Assembly (NCBI RefSeq): GCF_005876835.1
Contig: NZ_PPSW01000045.1
Coordinates: 1 to 42,762 of the forward strand
Reading direction: 5' to 3'
DNA length: 42,762 nt
Source: Pseudoalteromonas phenolica
Lineage (GTDB): Bacteria; Pseudomonadota; Gammaproteobacteria; Enterobacterales; Alteromonadaceae
Shown here: in pieces, positions 1 to 10,000 of the stretch
Layout of the letters: every line of letters starts with the position of its first letter
Position numbering within the stretch: the first letter of the stretch is position 1
Program-made: the position numbers and the translations under genes
Notes under the pieces: model-generated
Told to the model about the DNA's origin: nothing
What the model saw: only the letters and a program-made list of their open reading frames with translations
The model's database searches: none

Positions 1-3000
1 GTCAGGTCTGACAAATCATTTAGACGGTAAAGAGTATTTGATTGTTGGTGCAAATCGCACTGGATCGCAAACTGCAAACAATACGGTTGTGGTTGATTTA
101 ACTGCAAATACACGTTCAGCAATTGTGGACTTCACAGAGCAACTAGGCACAATTCCTTATTCGATCTCAGGTAGCGTATTCCTAGATACGTTACAAGATG
201 GTGAACTAGAAGCCGCTGAGCTTGATAAAGCTTTAGAAAACATCACAGTAACTTTAACGGGTAAAGACAAGTTCGGTCGTGCGGTGTCACTAACACGCAC
301 CACAGATATCAATGGTCAGTACATTTTTGCAGACTTAACAGAAGCAAACAAAGATGGCTATTCAGTCATAGCTACATTCTCAGGTAGTGCAGCGCATAAA
401 GTTGGTAAATACTATATTGCCATTGGCACAAATCGCACTGGCTCAAACGTTGATAGTAGTACTGTAAACGTCGATCTTAGTGGCGCGAACAAGTCAGTGA
501 TCGTAGATTTTACTGAAAAACTGAAACCAGTTAATTACGAAGTATCTGGCCGTGTCTTCCTTGATACCTTGCAAGACGGTGAATTAGAAGCAGCCGAGTT
601 AGATGAGGCTATTAAAGACATCGCTGTCACGTTAACTGGTCAAGATATCTTTGGCCGCGCAGTGTCGCTCACCCGAACCACAGATGTGAACGGCTTGTAT
701 GCATTCGATAACCTAGTCGAAGCCAATGCTGATGGTTATACCGTATCAGCTGCATTCTCTGGCAATGCGTTGAATGAAAATGGTCAAGACTATCTAAGCA
801 TTGGTGCTACTCGAACCAAGTCGAATACGGCAAACAGTATCGTCAAAGTTGATCTAACGGGGGCCAACAAATCAGCAACCATAGATTTTACTGAAAAACT
901 TAAGCCAGTTAGTTACGAAGTATCAGGTCGCATATTCCTAGATACTTTACAAGACGGTGAACTTGAAACGGCTGAGTTAGACAAAGCACTTGAAAACATC
1001 ACAGTCACGCTGACTGGTAAAGACAAATTCGGTCGCGATGTATCACTGACGCGCACAACAGATGTTAATGGCCAGTACACGTTTGCTGATTTAACCGAAG
1101 CGAATGCTGATGGTTACAGCGTGACAGCGACACAGTCAGGTCTGACAAATCACCTAGACGGTAAAGACTACTTGGTTGTTGGTGCAAATCGCACTGGATC
1201 ACAAACGGTAAGCAATACAGTTGTGGTTGATCTAACGGCCAATACACGCTCAGCAACCGTAGACTTCACTGAGCAGCTAGACACAATTGCTTATTCGATC
1301 CCAGGTCGCGTATTCCTTGATACCTTGCAGGATGGCGAACTTGAAGTTAATGAACTAGATAAAGCGCTTGAAAACATCACAGTGACCCTGACAGGTAAAG
1401 ACAAGTTTGGTCGCGCGGTGTCACTTACACGCACTACTGATGTTAATGGTCAGTACACGTTTGCAGATTTAACCGAAGCGAATGCTGATGGTTACAGCGT
1501 GACAGCAACACAGTCAGGCCTGACAAATCATTTAGACGGTAAAGACTACTTGGTTGTAGGTGCAAGTCGCACTGAATCGCAAACAGTAAGCAATACAGTT
1601 GTGGTTGATCTAACAGCCAATAAACGCTCAGCAACCGTAGACTTCACCGAGCAACTTGAACCAGAGCAACGCAGCATATCTGGTCGTGTGTTCTTAGATA
1701 CTCAACAAGACGGTGAGCTTGAAGCGGCAGAGCTTGATAAAGCCCTTGAAAACATCACTATAACGCTGACAGGTAAAGACAAGTTTGGTCGTGCAGTTTC
1801 GCACACTCAAGCAACCAAAGTTGACGGTACTTACTCGTTCACTGGTTTAACAGCTGCAAATGATGCGGGTTATCAAGTTGCTGCGGTTGCTGCGGGCTTT
1901 ATAAATGGTAAAGACTACCTCACCATTGCGGGTGCGACGGTGGTATCAGAAACAGCAAATAACACTGTTTTAGTGCAACTAAATGGCTCGAATGAGCAAG
2001 CAAGAGTTGATTTCACCGAGGCACCAAATGTGGGCGAAGGTCAAATCACAGGTCGTGTATTCTTTGATGCTCAGCAAGATGGTGAGTTAGAAGCTGCTGA
2101 ATTAGATAAACCGCTATCGGCTGTGTCAATCTCACTTGTAGGTACAGATATTTATGGTCGTACCGTAACGTTCCAGACGCAAACCAATGAGCTAGGTCAA
2201 TTTAACTTCACCAACTTAACTGCTGCGAATAATGCTGGCTACTTAGTTACAGCGGGATCTGGTGGCTTTAGCAATGGTCTTGATTACTTAACCATCGCAA
2301 GGTCAACAACCCAGCTAGATGCAGGGAATAACGCCATTGTAGTGAAGCTAACTGAAACAACGCTGACAGCAAATATTGATTTCACAGAGCAACCTAACGA
2401 TGGCGCTAAAACGATCCGTGGCTCTGTGTTTGTTGATACCGAGCAAGATGGTCAATTAGAGGCTGCTAAAGGCGATGCCGCATTAGCACAGGTGATTGTG
2501 ACTCTTACAGGTCGAGATCAATATGGTCGTGACGTCAATCAAACTGCGCAAACTGATGTCCAAGGTAGCTTTGAATTTACCCGCTTACATGAAGCAGATA
2601 GCGCAGGTTATGTGATCACACATGCACTTGTGTCGCCATATCGTGATGGTTTTGATTACCAAGATGGCGCACGCACAGCGAAACAGCCTGACACTGAGCA
2701 TACCCATGGCATCCGTTTTGAGTCACAAGAGACGGTTGTGTATGACATGACAGAGCGCTTACCTGCCAATGAAGCGGTTATTTCTGGGCAATTGATTGTC
2801 GATATTGATCAGAACGGTCGTTTCGATGAACAGGATATCGCCATTGCTGATGCTCAGATCACCTTAACGGGTAAAGATCTATTAGCGCGTGATGTGTCTC
2901 TATCGGTGCAAACAGATGCACAAGGGCGTTTTGAATTTACGCAATTATTTGCATCGAATAGCCAAGGTTATCAACTCGTGCATCAGCAAGTTGCGCCTTA

Positions 3001-6000
3001 CTTAGACGGGCTTGATTATCTTGACGGTAAGCAAGTTGCAACAGTGGATGATGTGATTGCAAATATTACCATCACTGCGGCGTCACGTACGTCATTGTTA
3101 CTAACCGAGCAGTTGCCTGAAAACACCGCTAAGATATCGGGTCGCGTGTTTGTGGATATTGCTCAAAATGGTGTATTTGAAGCACAAGACGTCGTGTTAC
3201 CTCAAGTAACCATAGAACTGTCAGGTCAAAATGTATTAGGTCAAAGCGTATCGCTTACTACCCAGACTGATGAGCAAGGTGACTTTAACTTCGAGCAGTT
3301 GTATGCATCTGATGCTAAGGGTTATCAAGTAAGCCAAGTACAGCCAGCACAGTATATTGATGGTGCTGACTACTTAAATACGCAACGTATTTCAGAGCAA
3401 AATGATTTGATCTCTGATCTGGTTCTGAATGCGGGTCAGCAGCAAACGTCGCTGATTTTCACTGAGCAATTTAATGAATTAGGCAGCATTGCTGCACAGG
3501 TTTATTTAGATGCGGATCAGAATGGTGTACCAAGTGACAGTGAACTGGGCCTACCGGCTGTTACTGTGACATTAGTCGGGACTGATATTTATGGTCGTGA
3601 GGTTTCGCTTGAACAGTCAACAAATGAGCAAGGTATTGTTAAGTTCGAAGGGCTTGCTGCCAGTGACACGCAAGGTTATGTATTAACTCAGTCTCAACCA
3701 GAAGGTTACTTTGATGGTAAAGAGTCTGATCAAGGCGAAGTACTTGCTGAAAACAACGATCAGATCAGTATCACACTTGCGTCTGAACAACAAAAAGCTG
3801 GGCTTGCCTTTGCTGAGCTTGAAGCGGGTAGCATTGCCGGTCATGTTTATGTCGATAGTGATAACAGCGGTACATTTGCAAGTGATGCAGATCGTGCAAT
3901 TGCTTATGTGGCATTAACGCTAAAAGGTAGTGACTTATTTGGTCAGCCGCTAGAGCGTCAGGTTCAAACTGATATTGATGGCGCATACCAGTTTACTGGG
4001 TTACCACCAAGTGATGGCAACGGGTATCAGATAAGCCAAGCGCAACCTGAGTTCTACCTCGATGGCTTAGATTATATTGCTGGCGCCTTAGTTGAAAACT
4101 CAGCGCAAACAGATGTTATTTATGTTGGCGTATTAAAATCAGCACAGCAGATCAACAACATAGACTTCACAGAAACGTATGGTCTTACGGTGATGGGTTA
4201 TGTGTTTGTTGATAAACAAGACCAAGGTGTTTTAACACTAGCAGACGATATGTCAGAGATTGCAATTGCCAACAGTGAAATCACGCTAATAGGCTATGAC
4301 TACCGTGGTAAGTCGATTGAAATGACCACCATCACCGACGAAAACGGTCAGTATCGTTTTGAAAAACTTGCACCGAGTGATGAGCAAGGTTATGCGATTT
4401 CGCAGACCACTCAGCCAAGCGATTACATCGATGGTTCTGAGTCACTTAACGAAGAAGTGTTTGCCAACTCGAAAGGCCGCGACGACATCTTTACGGTTGA
4501 GCTAAAAGAGTTACAAACCTTCGGTATGTATAATTTTGCTGAGCTACCTCGAGCTTCATTAGCTGGCGCCGTATACGTTGATAGCAACGAAGACGGTGTG
4601 CTTAATGATTCTGAGCAGCTACGTGTTGGTAATGTTGAGATCATCTTAGAGGGCACAACCTTAGAGGGTGAAGCAGTGAACCTGACAGTGCGCACTGATG
4701 AGCAAGGTGAATACTTGTTCGACTACCTTCGTCCTGGCCAATACAGCATTACTCAAACTCAACCATCAGCATGGCTAGACGGCGAAGAGCAACTTGGTTC
4801 ATTAGGCGGCGAAGTCGGTCAGGATACCTTCACAAACATCAATCTTGAGCTTGGCGTAAAAGGAGCTGGCTACTACTTTGCTGAACGTGGTAGTCATTTA
4901 AGCGGTACGGTTTATGTCGATTTAAATGACAATGGTACTCAAGAAAGTAATGAGCTGGGTCTTGCGAATACACAGCTAGTCATTTCGGGGACCGACTTAG
5001 ACGGTCAACCAGTGCAACGTGAAGTACTGACTGACGGGTATGGTCGTTATCAGTTTAAGCAACTGCCACTGAGTGGTAGCGAAGGCTTTACTATCACCGA
5101 AACGCAACCTGAGAATACTCAAGATGGTCTAGACAGCATCGGTAGTATTGGCGGTGTACAAGAGCAAAATGACGAACTAAAGCACATTCAGATCACCGAG
5201 CATGTCACCCATGCCGTAGACTATAACTTCGGTGAGCAACTGATGGACCCTGCAAGTATCAGTGGCCTAGTCTGGCTCGATAAAAATCATAACCGCGCCA
5301 AAGACGACAACAACGGTCAATCTGGTTGGATAGTCGAGCTATTACTAGATCCGCAAACGGGTGAAGCAAATCCACTTGATGCTGAGCCACTGGCGACAAC
5401 AACCTCAGATGAAAATGGTCGCTACACGTTTGCAGGCCTACCAGTTGGTACCTATGAAATTCGTTTCCGCCACCCTCAAGGTGGGGTTATTTACGGCACG
5501 CCAGTGACTGATGACCCTGACGCATCGAGCGAAAAAGGCACCATCTTAAACCTTCGTTTAAGTGCCGGAGAAGAGGTCGACAACCAGTCATTACCTATTG
5601 ACCCATCGGGTGTAGTGTACGATGCGCAAACGCGTAAGCCAATTCAAGGTGCGATCGTGAAGATCATCGGCCCTGCAGGCTTTGAACCAGATCTACACTT
5701 GGTTGGTGGCAGTGCGAACGTTGAACAGACGACCGCAGAAGATGGTTTCTATCAGTTCTTATTCTTCGCGCAAGCACCAACGGGTATTTACCGTTTAGAA
5801 GTCACCGAGCCGGTTGGTTACTTAGCGGGAGGATCGACACAGATCCCTGTATGTGAAAACACCTTAACCGCAGGTGCGAGTGAGCTACCTATATTGGTGC
5901 ATTTTGAAGAGTTGGTACCACAGTTAGATGCCCCAATTCATGATCCGAGCGCGTGTGTGGCACATTCAGATCAGATCACTCAAAACAACACCAGTACTCA

Positions 6001-7099
6001 ATACTATATGAGTTTCTATATTGACCCTACGTTGCCATCTGGCAATGTGGTGAATAACCATATTCCGCTCGACCCGTACGGCGATGACATGGTGCAGGTA
6101 AGTAAAACCGCATTAAAACAAGATGTGGTGATTGGTGAGCTAGTGCCTTATCAGATCAGCTACAAGAACCGCTCTAGTGAGACATTAGCGCCACTTTCTT
6201 TAATCGACCAACTACCAGCTGGCCTGAAATATGTGCCGGGTAGTGCTCGTGTTGATGGTTTTGCCAAAGAACCTGAAGTACTTGGTCGCGTACTACGTTG
6301 GCACAGTTACAGCCTGGCTCCTGAGCAAGTGATAAACATCGAGCTGATGGTTGTGGTGGGTAGTGGTGTAAGCCAAGGCACTTATATTAACCAAGCATGG
6401 AGCGAGTTTATTGGCGGTCAGCATTCACTCGATAGCGGCTGGCGTATTTCAAATATTGCCACTGCGGCTGTGCGCGTTATTCCAGATCCGGTCTTCGATT
6501 GTAGTGACTTAAGCGGTAAGGTGTTTAATGACCTTAACCGTAATGGCTACCAAGACGGCAATGAAAAAGGCCTGCCAGCGGTGCGTCTAGCCACGGCACA
6601 AGGCTTGTGGATCACCACCGACGAGCATGGCCGTTATCACTTAGCCTGTGCCGATATTCCAAATGCGGTACGTGGTAGCAACTTCATCGTTAAAGTCGAT
6701 GAGCGTAGCTTACCGTCTGGTGTACGTATTGTGTCTGAAAACCCACGCGTAGTGCGTTTAACGCGTGGTAAATCACAGCAAGTTGATTTTGCTGCCAATA
6801 TTCACCGAGTGGCGCGTATTCAACTGACACCAAGCGCGTTTGTTGAAAACCAACTTGCTGATAATTACGAAACACGTTTAGTGGCATTACTTGATGCGCT
6901 AGATACGCGTCCAACGGTGATCCGCATGGCTTATCAAGCCAAGCCATCACTACAGACAGATCAAAAACTGAACAACTTAAAGCACTGGCTAAGCGAACAA
7001 GCTGAGCTCAGAGAATTACAGCTAACCATAGAAACAGAAATGACCCCAGTAGCAATTCCTACCTTGTCTTCTAAAACGCAGGAGACAAGCCATGACTAA
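1..7099 (+). CDS. Giant SdrD/Cna-B-like repeat surface protein with DUF11 domain (5' end outside window)
   Basis: The reading frame is open from base 2, so the true start lies upstream and the visible part is about 2,365 codons. At least 15 immunoglobulin-like modules of the SdrD B / Cna-B type follow one another from the left edge to about base 5600, each beginning with an SGxVFxD-like strand and a D-x-[DN]-x-[DN]-G-like acidic loop (for example DADQNG, DSNEDG, DLNDNG), which suggests calcium binding. Four leading modules have an exact 378-bp period; later ones diverge. A DUF11-type domain lies near bases 6080-6320 (YQISYKNRS, LPAGLKYVPGSA), then one more SD-like module (DLNRNGYQDG) and a tail with RGSNFIVKVDERSLPSG and NPRVVRLTRGK. 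No sorting signal, C-terminal barrel or lipobox is visible in the part seen. The gene overlaps the OmpA-barrel gene by 8 bases, so the two are probably translated together. Likely role: large surface or adhesive protein; this is inference from domains. Confidence 0.88.
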   Translation, partial: SGLTNHLDGKEYLIVGANRTGSQTANNTVVVDLTANTRSAIVDFTEQLGTIPYSISGSVFLDTLQDGELEAAELDKALENITVTLTGKDKFGRAVSLTRTTDINGQYIFADLTEANKDGYSVIATFSGSAAHKVGKYYIAIGTNRTGSNVDSSTVNVDLSGANKSVIVDFTEKLKPVNYEVSGRVFLDTLQDGELEAAELDEAIKDIAVTLTGQDIFGRAVSLTRTTDVNGLYAFDNLVEANADGYTVSAAFSGNALNENGQDYLSIGATRTKSNTANSIVKVDLTGANKSATIDFTEKLKPVSYEVSGRIFLDTLQDGELETAELDKALENITVTLTGKDKFGRDVSLTRTTDVNGQYTFADLTEANADGYSVTATQSGLTNHLDGKDYLVVGANRTGSQTVSNTVVVDLTANTRSATVDFTEQLDTIAYSIPGRVFLDTLQDGELEVNELDKALENITVTLTGKDKFGRAVSLTRTTDVNGQYTFADLTEANADGYSVTATQSGLTNHLDGKDYLVVGASRTESQTVSNTVVVDLTANKRSATVDFTEQLEPEQRSISGRVFLDTQQDGELEAAELDKALENITITLTGKDKFGRAVSHTQATKVDGTYSFTGLTAANDAGYQVAAVAAGFINGKDYLTIAGATVVSETANNTVLVQLNGSNEQARVDFTEAPNVGEGQITGRVFFDAQQDGELEAAELDKPLSAVSISLVGTDIYGRTVTFQTQTNELGQFNFTNLTAANNAGYLVTAGSGGFSNGLDYLTIARSTTQLDAGNNAIVVKLTETTLTANIDFTEQPNDGAKTIRGSVFVDTEQDGQLEAAKGDAALAQVIVTLTGRDQYGRDVNQTAQTDVQGSFEFTRLHEADSAGYVITHALVSPYRDGFDYQDGARTAKQPDTEHTHGIRFESQETVVYDMTERLPANEAVISGQLIVDIDQNGRFDEQDIAIADAQITLTGKDLLARDVSLSVQTDAQGRFEFTQLFASNSQGYQLVHQQVAPYLDGLDYLDGKQVATVDDVIANITITAASRTSLLLTEQLPENTAKISGRVFVDIAQNGVFEAQDVVLPQVTIELSGQNVLGQSVSLTTQTDEQGDFNFEQLYASDAKGYQVSQVQPAQYIDGADYLNTQRISEQNDLISDLVLNAGQQQTSLIFTEQFNELGSIAAQVYLDADQNGVPSDSELGLPAVTVTLVGTDIYGREVSLEQSTNEQGIVKFEGLAASDTQGYVLTQSQPEGYFDGKESDQGEVLAENNDQISITLASEQQKAGLAFAELEAGSIAGHVYVDSDNSGTFASDADRAIAYVALTLKGSDLFGQPLERQVQTDIDGAYQFTGLPPSDGNGYQISQAQPEFYLDGLDYIAGALVENSAQTDVIYVGVLKSAQQINNIDFTETYGLTVMGYVFVDKQDQGVLTLADDMSEIAIANSEITLIGYDYRGKSIEMTTITDENGQYRFEKLAPSDEQGYAISQTTQPSDYIDGSESLNEEVFANSKGRDDIFTVELKELQTFGMYNFAELPRASLAGAVYVDSNEDGVLNDSEQLRVGNVEIILEGTTLEGEAVNLTVRTDEQGEYLFDYLRPGQYSITQTQPSAWLDGEEQLGSLGGEVGQDTFTNINLELGVKGAGYYFAERGSHLSGTVYVDLNDNGTQESNELGLANTQLVISGTDLDGQPVQREVLTDGYGRYQFKQLPLSGSEGFTITETQPENTQDGLDSIGSIGGVQEQNDELKHIQITEHVTHAVDYNFGEQLMDPASISGLVWLDKNHNRAKDDNNGQSGWIVELLLDPQTGEANPLDAEPLATTTSDENGRYTFAGLPVGTYEIRFRHPQGGVIYGTPVTDDPDASSEKGTILNLRLSAGEEVDNQSLPIDPSGVVYDAQTRKPIQGAIVKIIGPAGFEPDLHLVGGSANVEQTTAEDGFYQFLFFAQAPTGIYRLEVTEPVGYLAGGSTQIPVCENTLTAGASELPILVHFEELVPQLDAPIHDPSACVAHSDQITQNNTSTQYYMSFYIDPTLPSGNVVNNHIPLDPYGDDMVQVSKTALKQDVVIGELVPYQISYKNRSSETLAPLSLIDQLPAGLKYVPGSARVDGFAKEPEVLGRVLRWHSYSLAPEQVINIELMVVVGSGVSQGTYINQAWSEFIGGQHSLDSGWRISNIATAAVRVIPDPVFDCSDLSGKVFNDLNRNGYQDGNEKGLPAVRLATAQGLWITTDEHGRYHLACADIPNAVRGSNFIVKVDERSLPSGVRIVSENPRVVRLTRGKSQQVDFAANIHRVARIQLTPSAFVENQLADNYETRLVALLDALDTRPTVIRMAYQAKPSLQTDQKLNNLKHWLSEQAELRELQLTIETEMTPVAIPTLSSKTQETSHD
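170..1681 (+). repeat. Four near-identical 378-bp in-frame tandem modules
   Basis: The conserved Gly codon of the SGxVFLDT strand occurs at 170, 548, 926, 1304 and 1682, an exact spacing of 378 bases (126 codons). Modules 3 and 4 are almost identical at protein level; modules 1 and 2 share the KLKPV-x-YEV ending. The left edge of the window (bases 2-169) is the end of another copy, so the array extends upstream. The next spacings fall to 369, 369, 366 and 354 bases and the sequence diverges. Confidence 0.93.
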
Positions 7100-10000
7100 A
7101 TACCCTTCATTGAGCCCAATTATGCTTGGGCTAGTTTTGGGCCTGCCAGCTTATGTGCAGGCTGAGGAAGCGCAACCCGTACTACCTAAAGCTGGGGTGG
7201 CGAAAAACACCGAGCAAGTGTTAGTACAAAAGCACTTTGTATTTCATGGTCTAGCCGCACCGACCCCTAAAACGGTGCAAGAAGATTACACTGAGCAAAG
7301 CGATCATAAAGCGGAGTTTATAAAAGAGTCGGCCATTCGCTTCGTATCGGGTAAGCATTACTTAACCGGCTCAACACGTCGTGAAATGAATCGTATTGTG
7401 GATTTTTTACGTGGTAAAAAGCAGCTGCGTATTCATTTTATTGGTCATGCCGATTCACAGCGCTTAAGTCCGAGAGCGAAAAAGATCTATAAAACCAACC
7501 AAGGTCTGTCTGAACACCGAGCGAAAATTGTGTCGGAGTTCTTCCGTCAGCAGTTAGAACTCGATCCTTCGGTGATCACCACAGAAGGTCGCTCGAACCA
7601 CGAGCCAGTCGCAGATAACGGCACCCTTGAGGGGATGGCGAGAAACCGTCGCGTAGAAGTCATTGCCGTCTACATTGAAGAAAAAACCAAAACCCGTGAA
7701 GTAATGGGCGCAATGCCGAGTCGTGATCTGGTTTGTCAGGGCGCGCTTGCTAATGCAGCACCTATGATGATCACATTAGATGGTGAAGCGTTTTCTGATC
7801 AAGACAGCAGTAATAACGCTGATGAACAGCGTTGTGCTGACGTTGCATTAGCCAACATGCAACTGCAACTGAAATACGACCCAATTAATCTTATTCCGCG
7901 TTTGAGTGTGCAGCATGCACTCACTAAGTCGGGCAATACCCTGATGATGCACTTGCGTGGTTACAGCAACTATGATGCATTTATTGATTATGCCGAAGTG
8001 CAGATCATGGCGCCGGATGGTCGTTCAATTCTAACCAAGGTTAAATTAGACAAAAATCACAATGGCAAATGGCGACTACCGGGCAATTTGTTAGGCATGA
8101 GTTTGCAGTATCGCCTGCGTGTATACGACAAACACGGTCGCTACGACGATACACAAATGCAGCAAGTGGACTTTAGACCGCGCTTTGCGGTCGAAGCTGA
8201 CAAAGTCGATGGCTACTTGATGACCGCCTACGGCGAGTCGCAGATTGCACAAAAGAATATCAAGCTCAATGGCGGCATGTTGACTCTGTACGGTGAGCAA
8301 GTGCCAGATCGCCATAACGTGTATTTCTTAGGGCGCACCGTTGCCATTACCCGTGAGCGTAAGTTTGTGCATCAACAAATTGTCCATACCGGTTTCCATC
8401 GTGCCGAAGTTGCGGTACTTGATGGTGACGGTAACGGCCATTTAATTCACCGCGACTTGGAGCTGCCAGAAAGCGATTGGTTTTATGTGGCGATGGCTGA
8501 TCTGACACTGGGTCAAAACAGTCACAATGGGCCTGTTGAGCTACTTTCTAGCGATCACAATAAAGATGACAATTTATTCGCAACGGGTCGTTTAGCCGGT
8601 TACATCACAGGTAAATGGCGCGACGAATACAAGGTCACTGCTCGGATCGACACCCAAGAGCAGCCAGTCAATAAACTGCTATCTGGGTTACATGAAAAAG
8701 ATCCAAATAGCCTGTTCCGTCGCTTAGAAGAAGAGCAACACCCAGCCGAATATGGCGACGATTCAGTAGTGCAAGATGATGCGCCTTCAAACGGTAAAGT
8801 GTATTTAAAAATCGCCAAAGATGACTCGCACCTGATGTGGGGTAACTTCTTTACTAAGATCCAAGATACCGAGCTGGCGCGAGTTGAGCGCGGCTTATAC
8901 GGTTTACAAACTCAGTATCAGAGCGAAGCAAAAACCAGTTTTATGGATGCAAGCACCCAAGCGCAAGTGTTTGTAGCCCAAGCCGAAACCATGCCTGCGT
9001 TTGAGTCTCATCGCGCGACAGGCGGCTCACTCTATTACTTACAGCATCAAGATATTGTGCGCGGCTCTGAGCAGCTTGCCATTGAAGTACGTGACAAAAC
9101 CTCAGGCTTAGTACTCGTAAGACGCTCGTTGATGGCAGGGCAAGATTACGACATTGATGCGTTGCAAGGCCGAGTGATTCTTAATCGTCCGCTGTCTTCA
9201 TTTGAACAAGACGATCTGGTGGTGCGCGCCGCAGCCATGGATGCCAATCCGGTATTCTTAACGGCGCAATACGAATTTACCCCAGGTTTTGATGAGCTCG
9301 ACAACCTCTCTTACGGTGCGCGTGTTAGTCATTGGCTAACCGAGCAAGTGAAAGTGGGCGCGACACTGAGCGAACAGCAACTCGATAGTCATGATGACAG
9401 CTTATATGCCCTAGATGCCACTTATCGACTGAGCGAGCACAGCTATGTAAAAGTTGAAGTAGCGCAGTCAGAGGGTATTGGCGAAACACTGAACTCATTT
9501 AATGGCGGCATGAATTTTAATCCGGTGCAATCGGGCATGTTACCTGTAAAAGCCAATGCGCAGCGCATTGAAGCGGCATTCTCTCTGGCCGACTTATTTA
9601 CTCAAAATAATGATGAGGCAGAAGAGGCATCGCGTCTGCAATTCTATTGGCAAAAAATGCAAGCTGGCTTCTCGGGTGTGGGCCAAACCAGTCGCACCGA
9701 TACTACACTTGCGGGTATTAAAGGCGAGTTTGAGCTCAGTGATGACACTCAGTTAATCGTCAAAGCCGATCAAAATAAACAACAAGCCCTTGAACAGCGT
9801 CAAGCAGTAGAAGTGAATTTTGCTCATCAGGTGAGTGACAATTGGCAAGCAACCGCGGGGATTCGTCATGACGATAGAGAGCCATTACAGGTGCTTGCTA
9901 ATTCAACACCTTCGCCGCTCAACCTAGATCAAGGCGCGCGCACCGATGCTGTTGTGCAACTCGACTACCAAGGTGCGACAGATTGGCAGGCCTATGGCTT

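Noticed and set aside
1065..1634. Two similar 63-residue antisense frames (1065-1256 and 1443-1634)
   Set aside because: They are the reverse of two copies of the 378-bp module, so their mutual similarity only reflects the sense repeat.
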